Below are positions 8,802 through 16,141 of a stretch of DNA of 64,000 nucleotides, piece by piece. This stretch comes from Amycolatopsis cihanbeyliensis (GTDB lineage Bacteria > Actinomycetota > Actinomycetes > Mycobacteriales > Pseudonocardiaceae). The position numbers were made by a program, and so were the translations under genes. The number at the start of each line of letters is the position of its first letter. The first letter of the stretch is position 1. The notes under the pieces are model-generated. The model was not told the DNA's origin. It worked only from the letters and a program-made list of their open reading frames with translations, and did not search any database. Where the stretch lies: contig NZ_VFML01000002.1 of assembly GCF_006715045.1 (NCBI RefSeq), forward strand, positions 682,001 through 746,000, read 5' to 3'.

Positions 8802-9000
8802 CCCCAGCCCACTTCCTGGGGAAGCCGCAACGGGCTGCCGCGAATCCGATCCGGGCTGTGACCCCGAGCACAGCCCGCCCGCGGGCGCGCCGCATGGCAC
8901 GACGGTCGCGCCCGCGGGTCTCCCCAGCTCCGGCGGCCACTGAGGGTCGTGTGCCGCACCCTCACCTCCCGCCGCGGCACGCGTCGCCGCCGGAGCTGGG
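8802..9000. repeat. Run of consecutive inverted repeats in a gene-free stretch
   Basis: The 376-bp stretch 8722-9097 has no gene but several perfect stems besides the terminator. They are CCCCAG/CTGGGG (8802-8807/8816-8821), GGGCTGTG/CACAGCCC (8853-8860/8869-8876), a 12-bp stem 8878-8889/8907-8918, and a 15-bp stem 8923-8937/8986-9000 that encloses a 7-bp stem TGAGGGT/ACCCTCA. Together they would fold as a chain of hairpins on either strand. No function is assigned; one may be a terminator of a lost gene. Confidence 0.55.
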
Positions 9001-9009
9001 TACCCGCCT

Positions 9010-9021
9010 TGAAACGCTTCA
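9010..9021. promoter_or_regulatory. Second LacI-type operator-like site
   Basis: TGAAACGCTTCA differs by one base from the core of the perfect operator at 6992-7003 (TGAAGCGCTTCA). It lies 76 bp upstream of the tRNA gene, with no obvious sugar gene next to it. Confidence 0.3.
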
Positions 9022-9097
9022 CAGGTGTCAGACGATCGACTGAGTAGTGGCGACTAAGCTGGCGGGGCGCACCTGGCCGCCAGCCGTCGGCGCACCG

Positions 9098-9174
9098 GCC
9101 CTCGTAGCTCAGCTGGATAGAGCAAGAGCCTTCTAATCTCTAGGTCGCAGGTTCGAGTCCTGCCGGGGGCACCA
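9098..9174 (+). tRNA. tRNA-Arg (anticodon TCT)
   Basis: The 77-base cloverleaf includes an encoded CCA. Acceptor stem GCCCTCG/CGGGGGC (one T-G wobble), D stem GCTC/GAGC, anticodon loop CTTCTAA with anticodon TCT at 9132-9134 (reads AGA), and T arm GCAGG-TTCGAGT-CCTGC are all present. The anticodon stem AGAGC/TCTCT has a C-T mismatch at the loop-closing pair, which is unusual. The tyrosine integrase gene starts 73 bp downstream, the usual arrangement for an element integrated into a tRNA gene. Confidence 0.9.
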
Positions 9175-9196
9175 CCAGGGATAACGAGGGTCAGAG

Positions 9197-9248
9197 TACG
9201 GCCACACCGCTAGCAGAGCAAGAGAGCACGAGCTACGGTGTGGCCGTA
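9197..9248. promoter_or_regulatory. 13-bp perfect inverted repeat overlapping the integrase start codon
   Basis: TACGGCCACACCG (9197-9209) is mirrored by CGGTGTGGCCGTA (9236-9248), the last base being the A of the integrase ATG. Bound by a repressor, or folded in the mRNA, it would block integrase expression. Alternatively it is an arm-type integrase binding site. Confidence 0.5.
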
Positions 9249-10177
9249 TGAGCGCCGATCTGGACATGCTGACCGCCGACTGGGAGCGGTCGCTGCGCGC
9301 CGCGGGCAAGGCCGACGGCACGGTGAAGCTCTACCTTCGCCACCTTCGCTACTTCCGCGCCTGGCTCACCGAGCGCGGCGCGCCACTCGACGTGGCCGAG
9401 ATCACCAAGGACCAGATCGAGACGTATTTCCAAGAGCTGCTCACGCGCGCCACGCGCCGCAACGGACAGGAAGGCGAGCAGGTCAAGCCCGCCTACGCCA
9501 GCGCGCAGTACCGCAGCCTGCAACAGTTCTGGGGCTGGCTGGAGAAGGAAGAGGAGATCCAGACCAACCCCTTCCACAAGACGTCTCCCCCGGCCGCGCC
9601 GGTCCAGCCAGTACCCGTGCCGCCCGACGACGACGTGCGAGCGCTCCTGAAGACCTGCCAGGGGCGCTCGTTCATCCCGCTGCGCGACACCGCGATCATC
9701 CGGCTGTTCGCCGACACCGGTGTGCGCGTGGCGGGCATGGCCGGGATCGACCTGAACGATCTCGATTTCGATGTGGACACGGTGCGCGTCGTGCTCAAGG
9801 GCGGCCGCGAGTCCACGCTGCCGTTCGGCGCGAAAACCTCCGATGCCCTGCGCCGCTACCGCCGGGCACGCGCCAAGCATTCGCAGGCCGACCGGCACAC
9901 GGCGTTGTGGCTCACCGACAAGGGTCCGTTCACCACTTGGGGCATCCGGCAGATGCTCGAACGTCGGGCGAAGGACGCGGGACTGGAGAAGTTCAACCCG
10001 CATCGGTTCAGGCATTTGTTCGCGCACACCTGGTTGACCGACGGCGGGTCGGAGACCGACCTGATGCGGTTGATGGGCTGGACCTCGCGGCAGATGGTCG
10101 CCCGCTACGCGGCGTCGGCGGCCGACGAGCGCGCTCGCGAGGCGCACAAGCGAGCGCAGCTCGGCGACCGCTTCTGA
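9248..10177 (+). CDS. Tyrosine recombinase / site-specific integrase
   Basis: The 309-residue protein has an N-terminal SAM-like core-binding domain (residues 1-100, LYLRHLRYFRAWL) and a C-terminal catalytic domain. Active-site residues visible are Arg in TGVRVAGM, the conserved Lys region VLKGGRESTLPF, His-x-x-Arg in HRFRHLFAH, the His/Trp position in LMGWTSRQM, and the nucleophile Tyr in VARYAAS. It would catalyse integration and excision of the element next to the tRNA-Arg gene. An excisionase and replication genes are missing and no copy of the tRNA 3' end is visible downstream, so the element is a remnant. Confidence 0.92.
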   Translation: MSADLDMLTADWERSLRAAGKADGTVKLYLRHLRYFRAWLTERGAPLDVAEITKDQIETYFQELLTRATRRNGQEGEQVKPAYASAQYRSLQQFWGWLEKEEEIQTNPFHKTSPPAAPVQPVPVPPDDDVRALLKTCQGRSFIPLRDTAIIRLFADTGVRVAGMAGIDLNDLDFDVDTVRVVLKGGRESTLPFGAKTSDALRRYRRARAKHSQADRHTALWLTDKGPFTTWGIRQMLERRAKDAGLEKFNPHRFRHLFAHTWLTDGGSETDLMRLMGWTSRQMVARYAASAADERAREAHKRAQLGDRF

Positions 10178-10185
10178 CGTGGTGG

Positions 10186-10449
10186 TCAGTATCGTTTGCC
10201 GTCGAGGCGATGTACCGCGGATGTGCGTCGTCTGCGAAGTCCTGCTGTCACTTCTGCATCGTTTTCTTGCGCGATTTCCTCGCGCAGTTCGGAGATTTCT
10301 TGCTTGATCTTATCAAAATCGGCACGATTCTGCAATCGAATGTGTGCGCTCGTGAGTACCGCCATCCAGCTGGCGGCAGCGATAATGATCGTAATCTGAA
10401 GCGTTCCCGGAGCCACCAGTCCGAGTGATTCCAGCCAGACGAAAAACGC
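10186..10449 (-). pseudogene. Truncated membrane/coiled-coil gene cut by the IS5-type element
   Basis: An open frame read from the IS end encodes AFFVWLESLGLVAPGTLQ, a hydrophobic segment ITIIIAAASWMAVL, then a charged coiled coil (RADFDKIKQEISELREEIAQ) and a basic tail ending LDGKRY. No start codon remains on this side of the IS, whose terminal repeat abuts codon one. Codon use is unusually AT-ending (ATT, AAT, GAT, GAA) compared with all neighbours, so it came with a mobile element. It converges on the integrase gene, eight bases apart. The N-terminal part is not recognisable on the other side of the IS. Confidence 0.6.
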
Positions 10450-11456
10450 GGCCAGTGAGGTGATCTCAGCGACTTTTACGTGAGTCGGCCGTGTTCGAAA
10501 TGGGTGAGCACGAGGGCGGCTTGGACGATGTCGTCGATCCTGCGAGGGCTGGTCGTGAGATGGCGCAGCGATCGCCAGCGCCCGGTCAGTAGCGCGAAGC
10601 CACGTTCGCCGAGGCAGCGCAGACTGCGCAGCAGCGCGTTGTAGGTCCGGGCGTCCGCATCGAGTGCTCGCCCGTTGGCTGGCTGCTTGATGGGCGTGTG
10701 CACACCGATTCCCGCCCCTTCGTAGCCGGGATCGGCCAGCGTGGACAGGTCCAGCCGGGAGGCGGCCCAGTACAGCGCGCCGAGGACCTGGTCGCGGGCC
10801 GCGGTCAGGTCGTGCACCGAGCCGGGCTCGACCTCGGAGACCCACAGCGGGAAGCCATCTGGGTCCATCAGCGCCTGCACGTTGCCGCCCGACTTGCGGG
10901 CCTTGCCGGAGTACCAGGCGTCGATCTGTTCACCCTTGACGCTGGTGGTCTTCTCGCCGAGCCGATCGGTGGAGAACACCGTCCCGTCCAAGACCAGATG
11001 CGGCGCGCCGTAGGCTTTGGCCTGACAAAGCGCATCGTGCAGGTCCGGCGCCTGGGCGGCGAGCACCTCAATCACCTCGGTGAGATAGCGGTAGCCGGTC
11101 GCCCGCGAGATGCGGTGATCACGCGCGAGCGCGGCCACGTCGCGGTTGTCCCGGAACCAGCGCAGCCCGAACACGGCCTGTCGAAAACACGTCAGCGCCC
11201 GGCTACCGCGGCGGGTGCCGCGCTCGCGACGCTCGGCGTGCAGGAGCCGGCTGAGGAACCAGGCCAGTTCACGCGGCACGTCGAGGATGGCACGATAGGC
11301 AATCACGTGGAGTCCTTCTGGTGAAGATCATCTTTGGCGAGAGACCTTCTACCAGGGACTCCACGCCCATCTTCACCCCACCCGCACGGCCTCCAGCAGG
11401 TCAGGCGCTACTCACGCACCAACGATCCTGATCTTGCTGAGATCACCTCAGTGGCC
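10450..11456. mobile_element. IS5-family-like insertion sequence, about 1.0 kb
   Basis: A 21-bp imperfect terminal inverted repeat bounds it. GGCCAGTGAGGTGATCTCAG starts at 10450, and its mirror GCTGAGATCACCTCAGTGGC runs to 11456, with one mismatch. One transposase gene fills most of the interior. No target-site duplication is visible in the flanks (ACGC on the left, TGAA on the right), suggesting deletion or rearrangement after insertion. Confidence 0.7.
10476..11306 (-). CDS. IS5-family transposase (DDE superfamily)
   Basis: The 276-residue protein appears full length for the actinomycete IS5-like group (start MIAYRAILDVPRELAWFL). It has an N-terminal helix-turn-helix part (RDHRISRATGYRYLTEV, about residues 62-80) and a DDE catalytic domain: first Asp in LVLDGTVFSTDRL, second Asp in TLADPGYEGAG, and a C-terminal Glu-containing region FEHGRL/LGERGFALL. 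It is read from within the element; the stop TAA at 10476 lies 6 bp inside the terminal repeat. No internal stops, so it may be active. Confidence 0.88.
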   Translation of the reverse strand: MIAYRAILDVPRELAWFLSRLLHAERRERGTRRGSRALTCFRQAVFGLRWFRDNRDVAALARDHRISRATGYRYLTEVIEVLAAQAPDLHDALCQAKAYGAPHLVLDGTVFSTDRLGEKTTSVKGEQIDAWYSGKARKSGGNVQALMDPDGFPLWVSEVEPGSVHDLTAARDQVLGALYWAASRLDLSTLADPGYEGAGIGVHTPIKQPANGRALDADARTYNALLRSLRCLGERGFALLTGRWRSLRHLTTSPRRIDDIVQAALVLTHFEHGRLT

Positions 11457-11755
11457 TGAACGGTCCTGACTAATCAGGTCACTCGCGCTGCCGGGTAGCC
11501 CGCCAGGAAACGTTCGTGACGGTGCAGACCGCGGACATCCGACAGCGGTGGGCGCGGCAGGAGCGGCCGTCCTGCTGGCCCTGCGCTTCCCCGCTGGGCC
11601 GCGTGGACCCTGCTCGGACTTGTTCACCCTCCAGTTCGCGATACCGAGCCAGACCGGTCACTACCTCCTGTGCGGGCTTGACGCGGCCCTCGCGCTCGCC
11701 GCACTGGCCACCGGCCCCGTCGACAGCGGGTTTAATGAGTCGTACCCGGTGGTGA
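11457..11755. other. Degenerate stretch right of the IS5-type element; no gene supported
   Basis: Open frames exist on both strands (for example a plus-strand 84-codon frame from 11548), but none has a recognisable motif, ribosome site or coherent composition. It probably holds remains of genes lost when the mobile elements inserted. Confidence 0.4.
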
Positions 11756-12430
11756 CCATCAGGCATCGCCCCCAACACCCTGACCGCGCCGACGCCGAAT
11801 AATCCCGACGGTGGCGGAAAGCCGCAGCTCACGACGTATGTTCGTTCGCAGGCCGCCGACCTTGCCGGCAAGGGGCCGGGCTATCTGGAGATGTTCCGCG
11901 GCCTCGGCGCCCCGATCGCGCGGCAACTGGAAGGCGTCGAGCTGGTCGCACCGGACGTGGTCTACGACGACACCTACAAGCTCGACCTGGGTGGTCGGGT
12001 CGCGCGGATGCGCGCCACGGGGCGCGCCCACAGCAGGGGCGACCAGGTGGTGACCGTCCCCGACGCCGGTGTCCTGTTCACGGGTGACCTGGTCGAGGCC
12101 GGCCAGTTCTCGATCTTCCCGTGGTTCCCGCCGCATGACACCGACGTCTCGGTGGTGCGCTGGATCGAGGTGATGCGCCGCCTCATCGCCACCGACCCGA
12201 ACGTGGTGGTACCCGGCCATGGCGACATCTCCGGCCCGCGGTTGCTGGTCGATGTCCGCGACTATCTCGAGTCGTTGCGCGATGAGACCTGGGTACGGCG
12301 CGACTCGGCTATGCCCCGGGAAACCATCGCCGCCGAGGTCACGGCGCTGATGATCGAACGGCACCCGGAGTGGGCCGGCCAGGACTGGATCGGCAAGGGC
12401 GTCGGCCGCTTCTGCGCGGAACACCCGTGA
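11756..12430 (+). pseudogene. N-terminally truncated metallo-beta-lactamase-fold hydrolase
   Basis: The open frame from 11756 to 12430 reads TTYVRSQAADLAGKG, GYLEMFRGLGAPIARQLEGV, then the second half of an MBL-fold enzyme: GRAHSRGDQVVTVPDAGVLFTGDLVE (metal-ligand His and Asp) and VVVPGHGDISG (last metal-ligand His). The first metal site HxHxDH, which should lie at the N terminus, is absent, and the frame is closed by a TGA at 11753. The first ATG (11891) would yield 179 residues lacking that site, so an active enzyme is unlikely. Truncation fits its place beside the IS-disturbed stretch. Confidence 0.7.
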
Positions 12431-12603
12431 CGCGCCGGGAACCTGGTGCGAGGTATGTGATGGAGGTGACCGGGTCGGCCTCGGTCCGGTCACCGGTCCA
12501 GCTCACTCCCCGGTGCGGACGAGGACACCGCCCCTGATCTTGACGAGGTTTCCAGACGTGGCTGCCCTCGTCGACCCGCGAAGGTACCCGTCTCCTACCT
12601 CGG

Positions 12604-13176
12604 TTACCACAGCAAACGGGACACACTGAGCGACAGCGCGCGCCGCGCTTCCTCGGCAGGCAGCGTGCCCGAGGTGACCTCGTCGGCAGCGGTGTGCGCG
12701 AGCGCGATGATGGCCGCCAGCAACCACTCCAGTGGGAGATCACACCCGAACTCTCCGCTCCGCCTGCCCCGGCGGATCACCTCGGCGAAGCGCTCCACGA
12801 TCGGGCCGTGCAGATCGTGTGCCGTGTCGGCGGCGATGGGCTGGGCACCCAGCAGGGGATAGCGGCCCGCGGCATCCGTGCTCACGTCCAGCAGCCGCAC
12901 GAGCACGGCCGCCGCGGACTCCCCCTCCCCTGTGGTCACGGTGTCCATGGCCGCCACCACCTCCGCGGTCACCTGCTCCAGCACGGCTTCGACCAGCTTG
13001 TCCCGCGTACTGAAGTGCGCGTACACGGTCTGCCGGGTGACCCCCGCGGCCCTCGCGATCTCGTCGATACCCGCGTCCGGCTGCCGGCCGAGAACCGTCG
13101 CGGCGGCCCGCAGGATCGCCGCACGACTGCGTTCGGCGTCGGCGCGGCGCCGCGGGCGGCTGTTCTCGGGCATCAC
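12604..13176 (-). CDS. TetR family transcriptional regulator
   Basis: The 190-residue protein has a TetR N-terminal helix-turn-helix (AILRAAATVLGRQPDAGIDEIARAAGVTRQTVYAHFSTRDKLVEAV, residues about 20-65, quoted here only as its position; key block VTRQTVYAHF) and an all-helical ligand-binding C-terminal domain. Starts at GTG 13176 and ATG 13173 are adjacent. It is divergent from the erythromycin-esterase homologue, and the 79-bp gap holds a 9-bp AT-rich inverted repeat, the probable operator for both. It likely represses the esterase-DUF1772 pair and responds to an unknown small molecule. Confidence 0.88.
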   Translation of the reverse strand: MMPENSRPRRRADAERSRAAILRAAATVLGRQPDAGIDEIARAAGVTRQTVYAHFSTRDKLVEAVLEQVTAEVVAAMDTVTTGEGESAAAVLVRLLDVSTDAAGRYPLLGAQPIAADTAHDLHGPIVERFAEVIRRGRRSGEFGCDLPLEWLLAAIIALAHTAADEVTSGTLPAEEARRALSLSVSRLLW

Positions 13177-13214
13177 GGGAATCCTAGCAACCTTGACGTC
13201 ACTGTCAGAGTTCA

Positions 13215-13244
13215 GTTAATTTTTACATCGTTGTCAAAATTAAC
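13215..13244. promoter_or_regulatory. TetR operator in the divergent promoter region
   Basis: GTTAATTTT (13215-13223) and AAAATTAAC (13236-13244) are perfect inverted arms around 12 bases, strikingly AT-rich in this genome. The site lies directly upstream of the ribosome site GAGGAG (13245-13250) of the esterase gene, so a bound repressor would block its promoter. Confidence 0.65.
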
Positions 13245-13255
13245 GAGGAGAGCGT

Positions 13256-14482
13256 ATGCGGTTCGCCGAATGGGTCAAGCAGAAGGCGTTCACGGCGGAC
13301 ACCATCGATCCGGCGGCGCCGCTGGACGACCTGGAGCCGCTGGGTGAGCTGATCGGCGACGCGCGGGTCGTCGCGATCGGCGAGAGCGCCCACCACGCCC
13401 GAGAGTTCTACCTGCTGCGGCACCGCCTGCTGCGGTTTCTGGTCGAGCGACACGGCTTCACCCGCTACGCCTTCGAGGCGCCGTACGTCGAGTCGGAACC
13501 GCTGGACCGCTGGACGCGCGGCGGTCCGGGCGAGCTCGACGCGCTCACCGGCACGCCCGGGATGGCGTTGGCACACTGCCGGGACATGCACGACACGCTC
13601 GCGTGGCTACGCGGACACAACGCGACGGCACGGCGGTCGGTGCGGTTCACCGGAACGCTCGCGCAGGAACTGCCCGCCCTGGAGCGGTTCGGCGAGTACC
13701 TGCGCGTGGCCGACCCCGACGCGCTTCCCCTGCTGAACCGGGCGCTCACCTCGGCCCGCCGGTTCCACCAACGGTCCCTCGCACAAGCGCCGCACGACCA
13801 CACCGCCGCGGACCAGCCGGAACGGGATGCGCTCGCCGCCGCCGTGAGCAGGCTGCTGGCCAGAATGGAGAGCATGTCCTCCGGGAACACGCCGGAGTGG
13901 AAGCGGGCGATGACCTACCTGCGCTCAGCCTGGCTGGCCGAGCACCAGTACCGCGACCTGGTCGGCCACGGCCTCGCGCTCGGCTCGACCTCGCTGGACG
14001 CCTTCATGGCGGAGTCCGTGCTGCGCACTCTCGACCGCGAGCCCGGAACCAGGATCGTGCTGGCACTGCACAATGTGCACCTGCGGACCACGCCGGTCGA
14101 ACACACCGGACCTTCCGGGCTGTTCCCCGCCGGATATCACCTGCGCGCGGCGCTCGGCGAGGACTATGTCGCGATCGCCGCCACCGGAAACCACGGCCGG
14201 GTCATCTGCGGCGAACCCGACCCCGCCGAACCGACCGGTATCGCGCTCACCGAGCGGCCGCTGCCCGAACCCGTACCGGGCAGCGTCGAGGCCGCCTTCA
14301 CCGACGAGGCCGCGTTGACCATCGCCGACCTGCGCGCCGCGCGGCGGGACATCGAGGACGCCGAGGCCGTCCGCGCGTTCCGCCACCAGGAAGACTTTCT
14401 CGACGTTCCGGTGCTCGAAGCGCTGGACGCCGTGGCGTACATCCCGTACCTGAACCCGACCGAGAGCCTGGGTATCCGATGA
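13256..14482 (+). CDS. Erythromycin esterase family protein
   Basis: The 408-residue protein matches the Ere/EreA-like fold. The catalytic signature GESAHHAREFY (about residue 41) supplies the conserved Glu and His; the second conserved region is IVLALHNVHLR (His, about residue 280). Also typical are AFEAPYVES and a C-terminal ALDAVAYIPYL. Some members open the lactone of 14-membered macrolides; many actinomycete homologues have unknown substrates, so resistance cannot be claimed. A strong ribosome site GAGGAG precedes the ATG. It overlaps the DUF1772 gene by ATGA and is under the TetR-type operator. Confidence 0.85.
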   Translation: MRFAEWVKQKAFTADTIDPAAPLDDLEPLGELIGDARVVAIGESAHHAREFYLLRHRLLRFLVERHGFTRYAFEAPYVESEPLDRWTRGGPGELDALTGTPGMALAHCRDMHDTLAWLRGHNATARRSVRFTGTLAQELPALERFGEYLRVADPDALPLLNRALTSARRFHQRSLAQAPHDHTAADQPERDALAAAVSRLLARMESMSSGNTPEWKRAMTYLRSAWLAEHQYRDLVGHGLALGSTSLDAFMAESVLRTLDREPGTRIVLALHNVHLRTTPVEHTGPSGLFPAGYHLRAALGEDYVAIAATGNHGRVICGEPDPAEPTGIALTERPLPEPVPGSVEAAFTDEAALTIADLRAARRDIEDAEAVRAFRHQEDFLDVPVLEALDAVAYIPYLNPTESLGIR

Positions 14483-15000
14483 ACACACTCCACTCACGAC
14501 TGAGCACCGGAGCCGCGCTGCTGTGCACCGGCCTGCTCGCGGGCGCGTTCCTCTATGGCTGGGCCAACGTGGCCGCCACCTTCGCCAACGTTCCGCTGGA
14601 CGTGCACCTCGCCTACCGGGTCGAACTGATGAAGCGCAACGGGACGATCATGCCGATCCTGATGGGACTGGCGATCGTCACCCTGGCCTGGTCGACCGTC
14701 GCGACAAGGGGCCGCACCCGGGCCCTCATCACCTGCGGCGCCGTCCTCGCGCTCACCGCCCTGCTGACGACGGTCTTCGGGAACGTGCCGATCAACGGCG
14801 AGATCAAGCGCTGGGCCGCGAGTGCTCCGCCTGCCGGATACGAGGACCGGCTCGACACCTGGGCGCTCTTCCACGACCTCCGGGTGGCAGCCGCGATCGG
14901 CGCGTTGGTGCTTCTCGTCGTGGCGGTCAGCAAACGATCATCACCTCCCCGCGGACCGCACGCGGCGGCCGGCTCCGTCAGTTGGGGTGGGCCCGGCTGA
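14479..15000 (+). CDS. DUF1772 domain membrane protein
   Basis: The 173-residue protein has four hydrophobic segments (AALLCTGLLAGAFLYGW, ILMGLAIVTLAWSTV, LITCGAVLALTALLTTVFG, AAAIGALVLLVVAV) and the DUF1772 block NVPINGEIKRW. Members include anthrone-oxygenase-like proteins, but most have no known reaction. Its ATG lies in the stop codon of the esterase gene (ATGA), so the two are translationally coupled. Its last 23 bases overlap the 3' end of the convergent M15-like gene. Confidence 0.82.
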   Translation: MNTLHSRLSTGAALLCTGLLAGAFLYGWANVAATFANVPLDVHLAYRVELMKRNGTIMPILMGLAIVTLAWSTVATRGRTRALITCGAVLALTALLTTVFGNVPINGEIKRWAASAPPAGYEDRLDTWALFHDLRVAAAIGALVLLVVAVSKRSSPPRGPHAAAGSVSWGGPG

Positions 15001-15625
15001 GGCGTTCGGGGGCGAAGGCATCGATGCTGCCCGCACCCTTGCCCGGGTCGGTGTCCCAGCCGCGCAGCTTGGCCACGAGCTGCTGATAGCGGGCGCCGGC
15101 CGGGGGCGCGGTGATGTGGAAGTGGGATTCCTTGACCGGGTTCAGGTCGCCACCCCAGGCGACGATCCCCTCGCAGTCGGCGAGAATATCGCGGATCACG
15201 ATCTGCTGATCCTCGAAAAACCCGTCCTTCGCCCCCAGCGGGTACAGCAGCGGACGGATGGCGATCCCACTGCCCGAGAGATATGTCGACTCGTATCCGG
15301 CACGGAGGTGCCGGTCCGTGGTGTGGCCGGTGATCTCGCCGGGCTGCACCTGGGACTCGATTTCGTAGAGGAACCGCCGGGCGACATACAACAGCACCGG
15401 GGCCGCGGCGGGAGCAAGGCGCACCGACAGGGTGCTGCCCTCGATCCGGAACCGCTCGGCCTCGTCCCGGTCGAGGACGGGCCAACCGTTGCCACTCACC
15501 GTCCCCCGCCACGTCGACGTCGCGGGCACGGCCTGTGCGATGGCGGGAGCGGAGGCCAACACGGCGGCACCGCCGAGGGTCGCGCCGCCCAGGGTGAGGA
15601 AGCGGCGCCGGTTGATCGATGTCAT
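14978..15625 (-). CDS. Tat-exported M15 (VanY/D-Ala-D-Ala carboxypeptidase)-like protein with altered metal site
   Basis: The 215-residue protein opens with a twin-arginine signal (NRRRFLTLGGATLGGAAVLA, residues 5-24). The rest follows M15-type peptidases acting on cell-wall peptide: NGWPVL, LLYVARRFLYEI, YESTYLSGSGIAIRPLLYPLG, IRDILADCEGIVAWGGD, ESHFHI. Where family members usually read S-N-H-x-x-G-T-A-I-D, this has S-T-Y-L-S-G-S-G-I-A, so the first Zn-binding His is Tyr and the Asp is Ala. Only the last His (HFHI) remains. It may bind rather than cut peptidoglycan. It is last of three co-directional envelope genes, 54 bp after the membrane-protein gene. Confidence 0.65.
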   Translation of the reverse strand: MTSINRRRFLTLGGATLGGAAVLASAPAIAQAVPATSTWRGTVSGNGWPVLDRDEAERFRIEGSTLSVRLAPAAAPVLLYVARRFLYEIESQVQPGEITGHTTDRHLRAGYESTYLSGSGIAIRPLLYPLGAKDGFFEDQQIVIRDILADCEGIVAWGGDLNPVKESHFHITAPPAGARYQQLVAKLRGWDTDPGKGAGSIDAFAPERLSRAHPN

Positions 15626-15679
15626 CGTTGCGTGTCTCCCAGCGTGTGTCGTTCGAAGGTCCTCGCGGTGGCTTCTTGC

Positions 15680-16135
15680 CTAGGGTGTGGTGTGGTGCCG
15701 TGCGCGCCGGCGGCGGTAGGCACGAACACCCGCGTGAGCGGCGATGGCGACGGCCGTGACGAAGAGCAGCGCGGTGGCGACGTTGAGCGGCCAGGGCACG
15801 ACATTCACGCTGCCCCCGTCCGGCCACACGCAGCGCACCTCGACCGGGTAGTCCAAGAAGTACCCGCCGTCGAGGTATACGTCGGCGCCCATCGCCGGCC
15901 GGTAGGGTGCACACAGATCTTCCGGCTGGTTGGCGACACTCGACCACAACGCGAGCGTGTGGGAGTCGACGGCCGCGATCAGCGACCACACCACGAGCTC
16001 GGCCCGCGCCCCACGCGAGCCGCGCGGTGCGAGCGACACCCTCCGCGTGGCGAGCCCGTGCACGATCTTGGCAAAGATCAGAAACGGGGTTCCGACCAGC
16101 AGCATGACGGCGGCATCGCTCGCGAGCTGTTCCAT
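15680..16135 (-). CDS. Small membrane protein of unknown function
   Basis: The 151-residue protein has an N-terminal hydrophobic segment (AAVMLLVGTPFLIFAKIVHGL), a second near residue 45 (ELVVWSLIAAVD), a non-membrane loop with two Cys (DLCAPYRP, VRCVWPDGG) that could form a disulfide outside the cell, and a C-terminal segment LNVATALLFVTAVAIAAHAG followed by a basic tail. It is 6 bp behind the DUF1906 protein gene and 54 bp before the M15-like gene, so the three probably form one transcript and act at the envelope. The family is not recognised. Confidence 0.7.
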   Translation of the reverse strand: MEQLASDAAVMLLVGTPFLIFAKIVHGLATRRVSLAPRGSRGARAELVVWSLIAAVDSHTLALWSSVANQPEDLCAPYRPAMGADVYLDGGYFLDYPVEVRCVWPDGGSVNVVPWPLNVATALLFVTAVAIAAHAGVRAYRRRRARHHTTP

Positions 16136-16141
16136 GGCCCG

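Noticed and set aside
11548..11802. 84-codon plus-strand frame beside the truncated MBL-fold gene
   Set aside because: No homology or ribosome site seen; it ends before the MBL frame and shows no metal-binding motif.
9098..13200. A complete integrated element bounded by copies of the tRNA 3' end
   Set aside because: No second copy of the T-arm/acceptor sequence was found downstream, so boundaries cannot be set.
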